The position numbers and the translations under genes are program-made. A model generated the notes under the pieces. That model was given only the letters and a program-made list of their open reading frames with translations. It searched no databases and was not told the origin of the DNA. Below, piece after piece: positions 1 to 12,155 of a stretch of 64,000 bases of DNA. Origin of the DNA: Terebella lapidaria. Taxonomy: Eukaryota; Annelida; Polychaeta; Terebellida; Terebellidae. The first letter of the stretch is position 1. Every line of letters begins with the position of its first letter. The stretch lies in NCBI GenBank assembly GCA_949152475.1, contig OX424561.1, positions 8,370,001 through 8,434,000 on the forward strand. Direction: 5' to 3'.

Positions 1-1654
1 TGCGGGTCGCTGTTGCTGCACTTTCCTGTGTTTGCTCAGCACGGTGAAAATGCGTTCGAAATACTTAATTCTGCTAGCACTTGCTACTCGTCATTGGATA
101 TATGATAAACAAAATCAGAGTGGGAGTACAGGTCTGTCTTTTCAGTTGTGAACAGAGAAGTGCCGATATATATATTTTAGAGACAGTCCCACATGAAGTT
201 TTTTTTACTATATTTGTTATATTATATTTTGATTTGCATTAGCTAACCACATTGATTTGAGTTTTTACTAAGAAATATCGACATATCTGTGGAATGTAGA
301 TTGTAATATGTTTTTTTGTCTCATTTCACATCGTAATGTAAAAATTAGCAGAAGGGCTATTATTAAAAAAAGTTACCAGACAAATTTTATTGTTCAGCCG
401 CAACTTTTTTTCCACCAAAATTGCTGCTTTGACATCTCAAGGTGACCACTTGAAACATTATATATGAATTCTAATTTAAATGTAACATCAAAATGGGATT
501 TTTCGGCTGGAAATAGCTCAAAACAAATAGACTTGACTTCGGACTCAATTTGTAAGAAATCCGAAATTTACAAATAACCGTTAGCTCTTGATATCCATGC
601 TAAAATGGGTAATGATAATTATCCAGTTTACCCTTTTGTTCATCATGAATCAATCATTACATGACGTGTATCATCACGATAATGACAACTTGTACAAGTA
701 ATGTGTACATTCCTTTCTCCCTGAGGTACCAATTATCTCCCATGTCTGTCTCTGCCGCAGACAGCTTTGTGTGTGGTAAATGGGATTGCAGCAACGTCAT
801 CCATTTATACATTGCTGCAGTTTTAATAGTTCTATACAAATATTCAATTATTTGGACGTGAATCACACCAAGAGCTGATAATGTATTTTGCTGAATGTTC
901 TGGACACGATTGGCGCTTGTTGGCATAGTGGAACATCGCGTGTCATGTTCATTTGCTCTATAATTGTGTTATGCAATACAATATACATGTATACCTTAGC
1001 AGTTTTGTCAATGAGTTGCATTCCGATAATTCCACGCAGCAGGCATACTAAATTAACTAACACAATGAATAATCATGCCTAGTCAATTGAGAAGAAATAA
1101 TTCTATCATATATTGACAAATGAAGGGAACCGAGTCTGACCTCAACATTCCTTTGTAAGGAAGCATTGAATTGTAAGGAAGAGTTGTGAAGACCAATTGA
1201 AATGTAAAAAAAAACTGTTACCATCAAATTCTGGATGTGATAATAATTCGATACAAAAAAAGTTTTGAGGATCGATTGATATTTTTGTTGTCATGAAATG
1301 TATGTTGGCATGAAATTCTAAACTGGAAATGGTGTAAACTCGGAACGCAGAAATATATTCAATTAGTGTTCAGTGCCATACATTTATGTTCTGTGGATTA
1401 AGATTGCTGTTGAATTGGCACGTGTCTAGTTTTACGTAGTGAAAATCGTGAACGATAAAAACAATGCTATTCATTTTAAGTGCACATTACTTCCTTCTCT
1501 CATTCTCAGAGCGGATTCGTTGAGCCACAAATCACAGGGTGAGTGGTCCTTAATGTAATGCACGACAACACCATTGTAATGTCATTCTTAATATTTCAAT
1601 AGCGTCTGCTTCCGTGTACATGATGTACATTCTAAGTTCTCGGCTGCCACACTA
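1..1654. other. Non-coding repeat-derived DNA
   Basis: No convincing coding region is present: short open frames lack family-like composition and splice context. The first ~90 bases resemble 32,920-33,000 (shared words such as CACTTTYCTGTGTTTGC), so the window opens inside a dispersed repeat. The stretch around 700-830 resembles the reverse complement of about 46,090-46,220. Confidence 0.5.
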
Positions 1655-1658
1655 TTAA

Positions 1659-2072
1659 GGTAGTCCGCTCCAAACAGTGAGGGGAGGGGGTCAAAGAGTT
1701 TCCCAAAATAAATGACTGTATTAACGAAATCTAGAGCTTCAAAATGACATATTTTATAGAGTATCTGATCAGCATCCTAAAACTGAAAAGGAAAAAGGAG
1801 GTCACCGTATCCGTTCACATGGAAAACACGATGCAAGATGTGAATATGGGCAAAAATTTTGTGAAAATACCATAAATTAAGTCACTTTAGTAAATGTTTG
1901 TGATGATTGATCGAATATGTCGAAGAAACCAGCACGGTGACCCCCTATTTTCTTTTCAGTATAGAATGCTGATCAGTTACTCTATAAAATATGTTATTTT
2001 GAAGAGATAATATTCAAGATATAACTTTCAAAATTTGACTTTTCATCACCTCCCTGTTTGTAGCGGACTACG
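1659..2072. mobile_element. MITE with inverted arms and TTAA flanks
   Basis: The two ends are inverted copies: the left begins SGTAGTCCGCT and the right ends AGCGGACTAC. The inversion continues inwards imperfectly (matching blocks around TTTTATAGAGTA/CTGATCAGCAT and GGAGGTCACCG/GGTGACCCCC). TTAA lies immediately outside on both sides (1655-1658 and 2073-2076). There is no ORF. TTAA target duplications are typical of piggyBac and Kolobok families, so this is probably a non-autonomous relative of one of them. Confidence 0.75.
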
Positions 2073-2076
2073 TTAA

Positions 2077-5000
2077 CAAAACATCATTCTTCATCGTATT
2101 GCGCAAAATGCTTCATGCGGGCAATTGTCTACATCTATCTTGGGTTATACCTCAGTCACATTTGCACCCGAAAAGGCTGAAATTTGGTCGTTTCGGCTGG
2201 TCACTCACTGCGCGCCGATGGATCATCAGTGACCATCGGAAAACTATCAGGCATCGGAGAAAAGTCTGTGGGGTCATCAGAAGAAAATAAACGGCGACCA
2301 GTGGAAAAAATGCCATCAGCAATGAATCACTCGAACGCCTGCCGGTGACCAGTCAGAGCCCATCCAGATGCCCAACAGTCGCCGAGGGGATGAATATAAA
2401 TTTTCGGCCGATCAATGTGGTTAGCTCACCAGGCGATCGCAACAGGGTATCGTGCCTGGCGCCGATGGATGTCTGGAAGGTGTTTTTCAGATAATCGACC
2501 GATTTGAGAATATCAAATAATCATCAAGCAGGTAGGCTATTGTGGGGTCTTCTGTGGGGCATCGTTGGTTAACCAGTCTTCCCAGACATTCTTGCACGGA
2601 CACAGTCAAGATGCACGAGGTAAGTAATCAAGATGCACGGTCGTAAGTAAATCTGTTGGGAAATGCCTGGTGGTTACATGACCACACGAGAATTTAGAGA
2701 AAATGCCTGAAAAACCTCACAGGCAGGCGAAACATCGGTGAAACAAATTAATGTCCCCACATCAGCCAGCGACCAGTGCAAATATGATTGGGGCATTACA
2801 AGATAATTGGATCGTGGACGAAACAGATATCCAACATGGGACAGGCCCAGTGCTCTGGTCAAACACAAACAACCAGAGTTGTAATAATATGGATATAGCT
2901 GAGTATATTTGTCAATCACATGAATTTCTCATATCTGGTCAAATATCCAGGCTGCTAGTGCTATGCCTGGTGACCCCGGTGTATCCCCAACAAGTTTTAT
3001 TCACCATGAATATTGCATTGTAAGCATAAAAGGACGGAGTGGGCTTAATTGTTCCATCCATATCCCATAGAGTATTTTTCCTCTCCATGTGGACAAACCA
3101 TCCAGTCCCTGACAGATGCATTCTCCCTTTTCCGCTTCAGCAAGGATGGACACCACTGAGACCATGGTGATTTCTATCCCATGAAGTTGGCGACAAGTCA
3201 AACAAACCACAATTTGGTTTTTTTGAAGCTGTTGCCCTGTTTGTCTTGTGACTGCGAAAGCATACCCCCGTGTCACCTTGGTCTCACTGGTTCACCACTG
3301 AAGATTTGCCTCCTGGAACCTACTTCTATATTCATACAGATGTTGGTTTTACAGTGTTTTGAGTGTTGTCCAACATCCACTACAGATTGAAAGCTCTCAT
3401 TGTTGCATTTCAATTTGGGCAAGCCCAGAAATATATTTCGTTGCACCACATGCAGTTTACAGTGTGGTTTCCAATACTGTGTCCTCAATTTAACTGAACT
3501 CAGATTTGGAATCATATTACGTTAGTGTTAAAATATAAAACAGTAATATACAGTGGGAATCCAATGGCATTTAATCCAATGGCATTTTCTCATACAATGT
3601 ATTTATATGTACCCTATCTAGGCTGTTCTGTATCTCGAATACTGTCCTGAATGCAACTGATTTCAGATTTGGAACCATATTATGTTAGAGTCATAATATA
3701 TAAAAACAGTAAAACGCAGTAGTGAGTGATCATTGACTCCAATGGCATTTTCTCATACAATGTATATATATGTACCCTATCTAGGTTTTTTTAGTATCTC
3801 GAATGGAATACATACATGTATGTGGATTGTGTGCACAGAAATGTATATATAATGAAAATATGGTTTGTATCCTCTATTTCCCGGAATACATTGCGTCCTA
3901 ACTTCGGAATGTGTTTGGAACTACATGTATGTGTATATGCGTGTTCACATAAATCGGTCTCCGATTTCAGTTCACAGCCTGTAATATGTCAAGATACAAT
4001 TTACAATCTATATTAATTATTGCAGCCTCCAGTAACAGCATCATCATCCATTAGACAGATAGTAAGAAAGATGCATGATCAGATGACATACGAACAATGA
4101 TCGGTTTGCTCATGAATCATTTATCTCATGGAACCTCCCACAAACGTTTTGAAAAACTTGAGGTTTTAATCGCGAATGACAATAAACCTGAAAGGTTTTA
4201 GTGATCTGGGACCCACGAGCAAACGTCAGACCACCCACATATATGTCTTCCTGGTTCATCCGTTGTTCAAATAACAAGTATTTATTACAATATGTTTGCC
4301 ATGTCGCACTTATCACTTGGTTTTTATTACCTTCCAATTCAACTTGTCTACAGTACGGGCCATAAATCAGGACTTGATGTAAATTATGACAGTCACTCCA
4401 GTTTTCTTCCAACTTGTCAAGTCTGATCAACCACACAGGAGTGTGGTAGAATTTCACTCTTGATTGCGAGTGTCTTAGTATTACGATAATGGCTTCACCT
4501 TAAATGCTGTCATAAATGATCATGTCCCACACAATTAAAATGAAACCAGGCATTAAAAGAATCGCGTCACATATTGTTGTGCATAGTCGCGTATACTGTA
4601 TATATACCATATATATTATTATAGCATATCGTTGATAACATAACTTTTTGCGTTTCGTTCTTGCCCAGATAGCAAATAGTGGAACATGTGAGCCCAAACG
4701 ATATGTTTATAAAACTATATACTGCCAAATAATACTAATTGGTTCGGATTATGTTACAGTTGCAGTCAATACCCCCCAGACGTCTACCTAGTGAAATATC
4801 ATTAAATATTTCATTCATTATAATTGAAATCCTGAGGCGAAGAGCAAAATTTCAGGGATTACACCTGTCATGGAAACTCCACCTGTCACGAAATAACTAC
4901 ATGTATGTGGAAGAAATGTATGTACCAATATAAATATATATATTATCACCGATACAAGCACATTTTAATGATGTCAAATGCGAAACGAAAATACAACATT

Positions 5001-6740
5001 TCAGAATAAAAACAAAGCCCAACCAGATACTTACAGTCAAAGCCACATTGGTCTAGATGCAATTTGGAGTTTGAATTTCTAAATATTTTTTGGGTGTATC
5101 ACGTAGTGCAAAGATTTTCAAATAATGTGTTCCACGAGATTGGTGGTGAGTGACATGTTTTATCTCAATCAGTGCCAAATGACATGATAGGCAACTATTT
5201 TCAGCTCCACCCCTGGCACGCTATCTCTTAAAATTTGTTGTGATGTTCCAATTCATGTTTTAGTTTAATTTACAGCGAGGTATTCATGACAACTATGCAT
5301 ACATGGAACAACCAATCAGTAATGAACATGTTTGTAGGCGAATCTATGAGACTCACTCTGTCTGGTATCTGGAACAATTATCAAATATGCAAATTAAGGT
5401 AGTCTTCATAAAACAAACAGATTGCTTGTCAGCAAGTAAAATTTACCAAAGTGTTTCTCTTCGCGCTACTGGCTACTAAAATTCTAGATTGGTTATGAAA
5501 AAAATTGTTATTCTGCTACTCAGATTGATGGCAGTAATTTGCATAATCGTTAGGGTGCTACTAGAGAGTGAGAAAGTGGTTTGGATGATATACATGTACG
5601 TACATATTAGATTATTTTCATAAATCACATTGTTGTATTCCAGTGGGTGAAGTATATAAGATGATCCTTTTGTCATCGACTTTTTCTTCACATTGCTTTC
5701 TTTGAAAACCAATCGAGATTTAAATTTTTCACGAGCACATGGGTTCTCGTAGAAAGCAAACAACAATTATGCTTGACATAGCAAAGCTTAATGGAGGTGG
5801 AACTTATGATAATAGGGCTGGAAAGTGAGATTTAAAACGTTGCGTTATTTCACGTGATTTCGTCATTGTGGGGACAAACAACTTTCCCGCCAAATTTTCT
5901 GTAAACTATCGAAAATTCTACATGTTCGGTTTCACAAAACATCAGTATAAATTATCGGAAATCAGAATCTCATCTACAGTAATTGAGGTCTTTCTGTTGC
6001 TATTAGGATGATAAATTAAAGTTGTACATTGATAAGTCCTATTCATTGAATGGTCTAAATATTGTATGTTTTGGGGTATTGCCGCATAAAGAGCCATGTT
6101 GCTTCAGGTATATGTTTCCAGTATTAGCCTCTTCCATGATTTGAGGAACCATCGATGGCGCGACACATAGGGGAACCATTTTGGATTAAACAGCACATAA
6201 ATAATTCAGTTGTAATTACATCAGTGGATGAAAAATGACCGCTGAAACACTACCTGGGAAGGAGGCATTTTGAATATATTATTTCTCATCTGCATTTCTT
6301 TCGATATTGCAAATTAATAATTCGGAACCATTCCATTGAGTAAAAGAAAGAATTAGCGGCATGTGTAGAATAATAATTTTGTGTGCTGCAGCAGAAATCA
6401 GATAAATTTCAAAAGATGATCCATCGATGAAAAGATGAATGCACAGTGAGACCCAGGCTCGGTGGCGTGTAGGGATCATTTAGTTTCAAAAAAAGATGAT
6501 ATCTAAACTTCCGGTAGCGAGATATCTAGACTTCCGGTAGCGTGCCGCCATAATCTTTTCATGTGGCCAAGATCCACGTGGTATTTCGTGTATTTTCGTC
6601 GCAACAGACAGCAGCATGATTTAGTATGGTCTACGGACATTTCATCAATAATCTCACAAAGGTAGTACCCCCGTGGACAATCCTCACAAATAATTGGCAC
6701 CGAAATTAGCGTGTTAACACTCATTTCCAATCAGACCATA
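2077..6740. other. Gene-poor dispersed-repeat region
   Basis: No gene could be supported. Parts of 3.0-3.5 kb and 4.1-4.45 kb reappear, reverse-complemented, near 44.9-45.4 kb and 44.34-44.43 kb. A tandem duplication of about 180 bp lies at 3.48-3.81 kb. A lone minisatellite-like fragment (GCACAGTGAGACCCAG) sits near 6,440. The remainder is AT-rich with no recognisable signal. Confidence 0.45.
3480..3812. repeat. Imperfect tandem duplication, about 180 bp
   Basis: Two adjacent copies share AATCCAATGGCATTTTCTC or its close variant, the words CATACAATGTAT and TGTACCCTATCTAGG, and an upstream block reading GGAAYCATATTAYGTTAG. The copies differ by short indels, so this is an old local duplication with no coding content. 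Confidence 0.7.
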
Positions 6741-6747
6741 CTCAGTG

Positions 6748-6992
6748 GCTCAGATTTTTCTAACTAGATCTAGTTTACAATATTTTTCGCCAATATTTTT
6801 GTAATGCTAAACGCTATCGTTCTATAACTTGGCATACTTCACATGGGAGTCAAACGGCAATTTTCTACCAAATGTCAGACAGCTATCGCGAAAATTGAGA
6901 AAGTTGGTATGCCAATAACGATAGCGTTTAGCATCACAAAGATATTAACGAAAAACAGTGTAAACGAGTTAGAAAAATCCGAATATGGATCT
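6748..6992. mobile_element. Palindromic MITE, family also at 27.71 kb
   Basis: The arms are inverted: the left carries CTCAGATTTTTCTAACT and ATGCTAAACGCTATCG, the right CGATAGCGTTTAGCAT and GTTAGAAAAATCCGA. The centre (ACTTSRCATACTTCAC...) matches the element at 27,711-28,236. No coding capacity is visible. Exact ends and target duplication are uncertain. Confidence 0.7.
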
Positions 6993-7168
6993 AGTAAAAT
7001 AGATGTACACAAGTAGATAGCCCTCAAAATCGGCGCCGCTGATACACATAGATCTACGTTGTTAAACATATATATTTACAGTAGCTTGATAAGTACTTAT
7101 TCAGTATATATCCTTCAACAAATTTAATCTCTGATAGACTCTTCATGACACACACAATGAGACCTAGA

Positions 7169-7238
7169 CCCAGGTGTCCCATGCGTTCGAGGAGAGCCAC
7201 TTGCAGCTTCGACGCTCGAAAGAATGGGACACCAGGGT
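7169..7238. repeat. Hairpin inside the minisatellite edge
   Basis: CCAGGTGTCCCAT...TTCGAG on the left pairs with CTCGAAAGAATGGGACACC on the right, around a short loop. On both sides lie minisatellite words (AATGAGACC on the left, GTGAGACCCATCCAC on the right), so the hairpin looks inserted into the array edge. Confidence 0.55.
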
Positions 7239-7653
7239 GCAATTAAGTGAGACCCATCCACTTTAGGGATGAATTTTCTTAACTGTCCTTTTTGATGTCT
7301 GCACCATTCTGTGGGTGCCTGTTGTTTCTGAGTTGCTAATTTATTGATACTGTATTTAAATTCGTGTCGAGTAGAAAATAAGCTTTCTGGTGATATATGA
7401 TATGTATGGTCTATGTCGAATCAAAGCCACATTATTTTGTATTAAACGATGGTGTTATGGTGAAAAATAGCATGTCTTTCTGGTGAAAATTTGACTTTCT
7501 TCGTTTTGTTTTTGGTTCAATCCATGTGCATTCTATCACTTCGTGCAAAAACTTCATAAACAAATGATATTCTAAAAGTGCAGCACGCAACATCGGTTTG
7601 TTGAGCATAAACCCTGATATTCGAACACATTTTGCGTGTGTCTGCAGATTTTG

Positions 7654-8384
7654 GTGTTCTCCTTTACATTCACTTTACCTGGTTGCAGCATACATCCAAG
7701 TGTATTTTTATCGAAGAACACAGTGAGAATAAAACACTTAAACTGTCCTTTATTCCAGAATATCTTTATATCTAACCACTGTACAACATAATTGTTACAG
7801 TTTTGGGGCTTTCAATAAAAACTGAAATGTTTTTTTTTAAGGATGTGTTCTCCTTTACTGGTATTTCTTTGGATTTCATGGGAATAAATAGCATTGTTAT
7901 GTGTATTCATATACATTGCATGTGAGTGTATCTTGTTAAACAAAGGTCTGATGGAAATCACACAACTGACTTGTTCAGAGGCACAATCAACACATAATAG
8001 GAGTTCTCCTTTACGTGTTCTCCTTTACACCCCATACATGTTATTTGCAATAATACAATTATATTATGACCTCACAATAGAACAAACACCTCCAAGCAAT
8101 AATACAATTGTCATGGCAACAAATAAATAGAATTTTCTTGGCAGTCCATATGTTTGGCTAAAACACCACTCTGTAGACAGATGCCATGCGCTCAACACAG
8201 CTGAAGCAGTAGTAGCTGACACAACTAATTTGGGCGATCAACCAAAGGTATGGTTGCTTACGTAAGCACCTTGTATAGGAGTACTAAATGAGTAATATTA
8301 ATTAATATTATTAACTGAACTGAGCAATAAAATCATCAAATTGAGATGAGGTAAAGGAGAACACATAAAAGTAAAGGAGAACAC
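7654..8384. repeat. Left subterminal motif cluster (GTGTTCTCCTTTAC x6)
   Basis: The 14-mer GTGTTCTCCTTTAC lies at 7654-7667, 7845-7858 and 8015-8028, with a one-base variant at 8001-8014. It is inverted (GTAAAGGAGAACAC) at 8351-8364 and 8371-8384. It was noticed only inside the transposon. Repeated subterminal 10-20 mers are the usual transposase-binding sites of several DNA transposon families, so this is inferred to be the binding array; the pair nearest the gene could also act in its promoter. Confidence 0.8.
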
Positions 8385-8542
8385 AGCTTTTGTGCAACTA
8401 GTTCCAGAACTTTTGGACATATAACATGTGTTATAAATACCACTGCAAAGTGTACCTATGCTACATTGGACTATTTCTATGATAAAAATCATAAATTTTG
8501 ATGAGTAATAGATGGGTAATATTATGCATATATTATCCAGAA

Positions 8543-11199
8543 ATGTTTGAAACGGAAAGTCGGCAACTCCGATACTATCGTAAAATGAAAGAGAACAAAG
8601 AATTTTTGAAGAAAGAAGCAGCCAGGAAAAGAAAGTCATACATTCATACTGATGATCTATCGAAGAAAGAGGCAGAGAAAAGGAGGAAAAGAGTTCGTCT
8701 TGGAATGAGGAAAATCAGGGAGAAAAGAAATAATAGTAACAACATTGAAACAGGGGAATCGCTGAGTAGTGCGAACGAGTCCGAATGTATGTCCCCTTCA
8801 TGTCTTACAAGATCCACTGCTCCAACATCACCAGAAGGACCGTGCGACAGTACAACGCCTATGATAGTAAAACTGAACTTCAGGACACCAAACACAGGGG
8901 GATCCGTATCTGAAGGCAGGAAACGAAGCAGAAGACGAATCAGCCGTGCCACCTCCCGTCTTCGGAGAGAAAATGAGAGGCTGACCATGAAGATGTCCGC
9001 TCTGGATCGGAGGTTGAAGGCAGTGCAGAAACATAATCTACGACTCAAAAAAAAGTTGAAGTCTCCACAGTGCACACCCAGCAAGAACGCCACAGAAATT
9101 ATACGGCGTGAGGGTTTGAGGCCAGAACAAGTCCCGTCATTGCACAGACAACTCACTAGTCTTCATGCCATAGCGAAAGAAATCGAAGTTACAAGCAGAA
9201 CAAACAAGAATATGGCATTATGCAATGCTGTGAGTGGTGCATACGCTCGAAAAACTCGCTCAATTACCCATATCAGCAAGTTGGTGAAGATGAACACGAA
9301 GAAACTGCGGCAGAGCAAAACTAAACAACTCCTGAAAGAGAAAAAGAAGAGATTGGTCGAACGTACAAGACAGAAAAGATTGATGGTACTCACCTTCCTG
9401 GAAAGAGATGATGTCTCCACTCTTCTTCCTGGGAAAAAAGATGGGAAGGGTGACAGTCAACGACGAGTTCTGAAGGATTACCTCTACAATCTCCGGGACA
9501 GATACACTGAAGAAGGGAACCCGGCTGTCTCCCTATCCTTCTTCAGATCTGTTGTAGCCGCGAACAAGCATTTGAAGCTCGTATCATATGGGAAGCGAGG
9601 GATATGTCTGTGCCAGACACACCAAAACTTTGAGCTCAAATTGGCTGCACTGCAGCGACACATTCCCAATATTCCAATGAATGGCGACACTTTCATCGTG
9701 AAACGCACAGCACTGACAACAAGTGAGAAAGAAAATCTTCCTGATATGATCTCTTACCAGGAATGGAAACAAATGTCATATCCATCCAGTGACGGAAAAC
9801 AGTTCAAGCGGATGTCTTTGGTCACTGTGGAAAAATCACGAAGCGAATTCATTGCAGTCTGGATCAAGTCACTACAGGTTTTCAAGGACCATGCGATCCG
9901 AGCAACAAGCCAGTACGAGCAAGTGCGAAGCCTCAAGAAATCATTGTTTCCAGGGGACGCAATCATCATCATGGATTTCGCGGAGAATTTTGTTTGCGTG
10001 CATGCCCAAGAAGTACAGAGCGCCTACTACAACAAACCCACAATCAGCCTGCATCCAGCGGTAGTGTACTACAGAAGAAATCAGCAAGAAGAGTTGGAGC
10101 ACAAATCTTATATTCTCTGCTCTGACAATACAGAACATGGGACAGCCGCTGTGTTCACGGTGATGAAGAAACTAGTTTCCAGACTGAAGGACGATCTCCC
10201 TTTCATCAAAACACTGCATTACGTCAGCGACTCCCCGACAAGCCAGTATCGTAACAAGACGATGTTCCAGGTGGTTATGCAGCACCCTATCCTTTTCGGA
10301 ATGAGAGCCACGTGGACGTACATGGAAGCAGGCCATGGGAAAGGAGCATGTGACGGTGTAGGAGGTATAAGCAAGAGACTTGCTGCAGCTGCAATAAAAA
10401 GGGGTGTCACGATACAGTGCACAGAAGATTATGTCCGTTGGGGTAATAGTGAACAGAAGACTGTTGCATATATCACTTATGTAACGAAGGACATTGAACT
10501 GTCACGAAAACAGCTGGACCTGCTGTCAAAGCAAACGGTTGCTGGTACTATGAAATACCATGCCTGTGTGCCACACCCGAAACCCTCGTCAGTCGCTCTT
10601 CGTACTGTGTCGTGCTTCTGCGATCACTGCTACACGCCTGCTGGACTTCCGGAAAAACCTAGTTGTTCTGGATGGGAGATCCATAGGTAAGCTTATCAGT
10701 GTTATAATACCCTGTCATAAATACCTATGATATTTAAATATATGCAATAAGTATGTACCATCACCAATGATTGCATTGTGATATATGATCGCTTTTCAGT
10801 TTCCCGGGATGTAAGCTGATCAGTGTGGATACCCCACAGGAGGCCGATGTTGAGACTTCAGCTGATACGGTGGACAGCTCTGTGGGTCCGATCATCGACA
10901 ATCCATCTCCTGAAACAGCTGAAGACAATCATTCCATAGACATATCGACTGGGACCTTTGTCGTTGCTGTCTATGACGGATTCCACTATGTTGGAGAAGT
11001 CACATCCCAGACCAACGACGACTTCACCATCAACTTCATGTCTTGCACGAATGCCAAGCTCAAGCGGTTCAAGTGGCCACTGCGTAAAGACGAGATAGCT
11101 TTACCCCCAGAGGACATCATTTGTTCTGTACCAGCTCCAGTCACCTTCTCTCGTCGTGTTTTATCTGTGGCGGTGCCGGACGGACTCAATCTCAGATAG
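8543..11199 (+). CDS. Transposase-like protein with C-terminal reader-like exon
   Basis: Two exons, 8543-10686 and 10800-11199 (GT-AG, phase 2), encode about 847 residues. The frame is open upstream to 8498, but an acceptor-like TATTATCCAG sits just before the chosen ATG, so a 5' exon is possible. The N-terminus is very basic (many RKR clusters) with a heptad-like Leu/Arg segment, fitting DNA binding. The core has IIIMDFAENFVC (D478), YVSDSPTSQYRNK (D563) and EAGHGKGACDGVGG (E595), a plausible DDE/RNase H-fold triad, then Cys-rich CFCDHC. Exon 2 encodes FVVAVYDGFHYVGEV and a small beta-rich Tudor/chromo-like region. It lies inside a TIR-bounded element and is the likely transposase. No frameshift is seen. 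The family name was not recognised. Confidence 0.8.
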
Positions 11200-11230
11200 T
11201 TATGAGATATCAGTGAGATTGTACTCAGGA

Positions 11231-11962
11231 GTGTTCTCCTTTACGTACATGTATTTACACATGGTAATGGATAATCGGAATAATTCATAGCGTAAGGAAC
11301 ATTCTGAGAGTGAAGTTACGCTTTGCATGTTTTGTTGCATATATTTGAACAGGCGGTTGAGGCAGAATAAGAAATTACATCCTGAGACAAGGAATATGTT
11401 CGTGATGATTAGTTTCCACATTTTTGGACTAAGAAGTTAATAAAAGTATTTAGGTTCATTGTGGTAATTTGTTTGCTCATTGAATTCACCTTTGCACCAC
11501 CCTGACCATGATTACCCAATACCTCATCATTACAAAACACTAGACAATTTGTGACCTAAAATTGGAATAACTTTTTTCACGTGTTCTCCTTTACATATGA
11601 CAGTTTCCAAAAGCAATGTTTGTATGATGCAGGGCACATGAACTGCGATATTTCATTCAGCATTCTACATTCTCATGACCTTGTTGTGTATATTAAATAG
11701 CTTATGTGCGTACCACCAATATGTACTTTCACTACATATATAATGCAATAATGTCGATGATTTCAAATCGGTGGATTTCATCCACACCCTTTTCTGAACT
11801 TCGTTTTATACTGGATCCAAATACATCATCTAGTGAATGTTCTTACTGGGTGCTTCCAGAACATACCATAATTTTGTAAAACAATTACTTAGTCCAGTTT
11901 GTTTTAAAAGTAATTTCTTATACTTACCACATGCAAAAAACAAATTATGTAAAGGAGAACAC
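11231..11962. repeat. Right subterminal motif cluster (x3)
   Basis: The same 14-mer occurs at 11231-11244 and 11581-11594, and inverted at 11949-11962. The first copy starts 31 bases after the transposase stop codon. Confidence 0.8.
11439..11444 (+). promoter_or_regulatory. Poly(A) signal AATAAA
   Basis: AATAAA lies 240 bases after the transposase stop codon, the first canonical signal noticed downstream of it. Confidence 0.5.
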
Positions 11963-12155
11963 ATGCAAATTGATGGTGATGTGTTACCATTTTCATAAAA
12001 ACAGTATGGTGGGAGCTGGAATCCTGATTTTTTCAATAGAACTTATATTCTGTACTCTGGTTTAGAAAAAATAGCCACAAATACCCTTTATCCAAAGAGA
12101 AAAATATGTATTTTTTTTTAGTGAAAGTGGACAGTTAAGAAAATTTATCCCTTTA

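Larger units (their letters stand above)
7266..12151. mobile_element. 4.9-kb autonomous DNA transposon, intact termini
   Basis: The left end (7266-7288) and right end (12129-12151) are 23-bp inverted repeats with one mismatch, beginning GGGATRAATTTTCTTAAC. The direct repeat TTTA flanks them (7262-7265 and 12152-12155). Outside the duplications both flanks are minisatellite: GTGAGACCCATCCAC on the left, CATCTCAAAG...GATGCAC on the right. Removing the element rejoins one repeat unit. The body holds a two-exon transposase-like gene and nine copies of a 14-bp motif split between its two subterminal regions. Four-bp AT-rich duplications recall Kolobok/piggyBac (TTAA), but the protein was not recognised as either. 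Superfamily is left open. Confidence 0.85.

Noticed and set aside
3001..3276. Conserved protein shared by 3.0 kb and 45.1 kb (ECICQGLD...)
   Set aside because: The similarity also extends through non-coding parts and the 45-kb copy has stops, so shared repeat ancestry is the simpler explanation.
4110..4457. 115-codon minus-strand frame
   Set aside because: No recognisable motif, lies in a dispersed repeat, and the inverted relative near 44.4 kb does not preserve it.
8644..9156. 170-codon minus-strand frame opposite the transposase
   Set aside because: Shadow of the basic coding strand (Ser/Leu/Phe-rich antisense) with no independent support.
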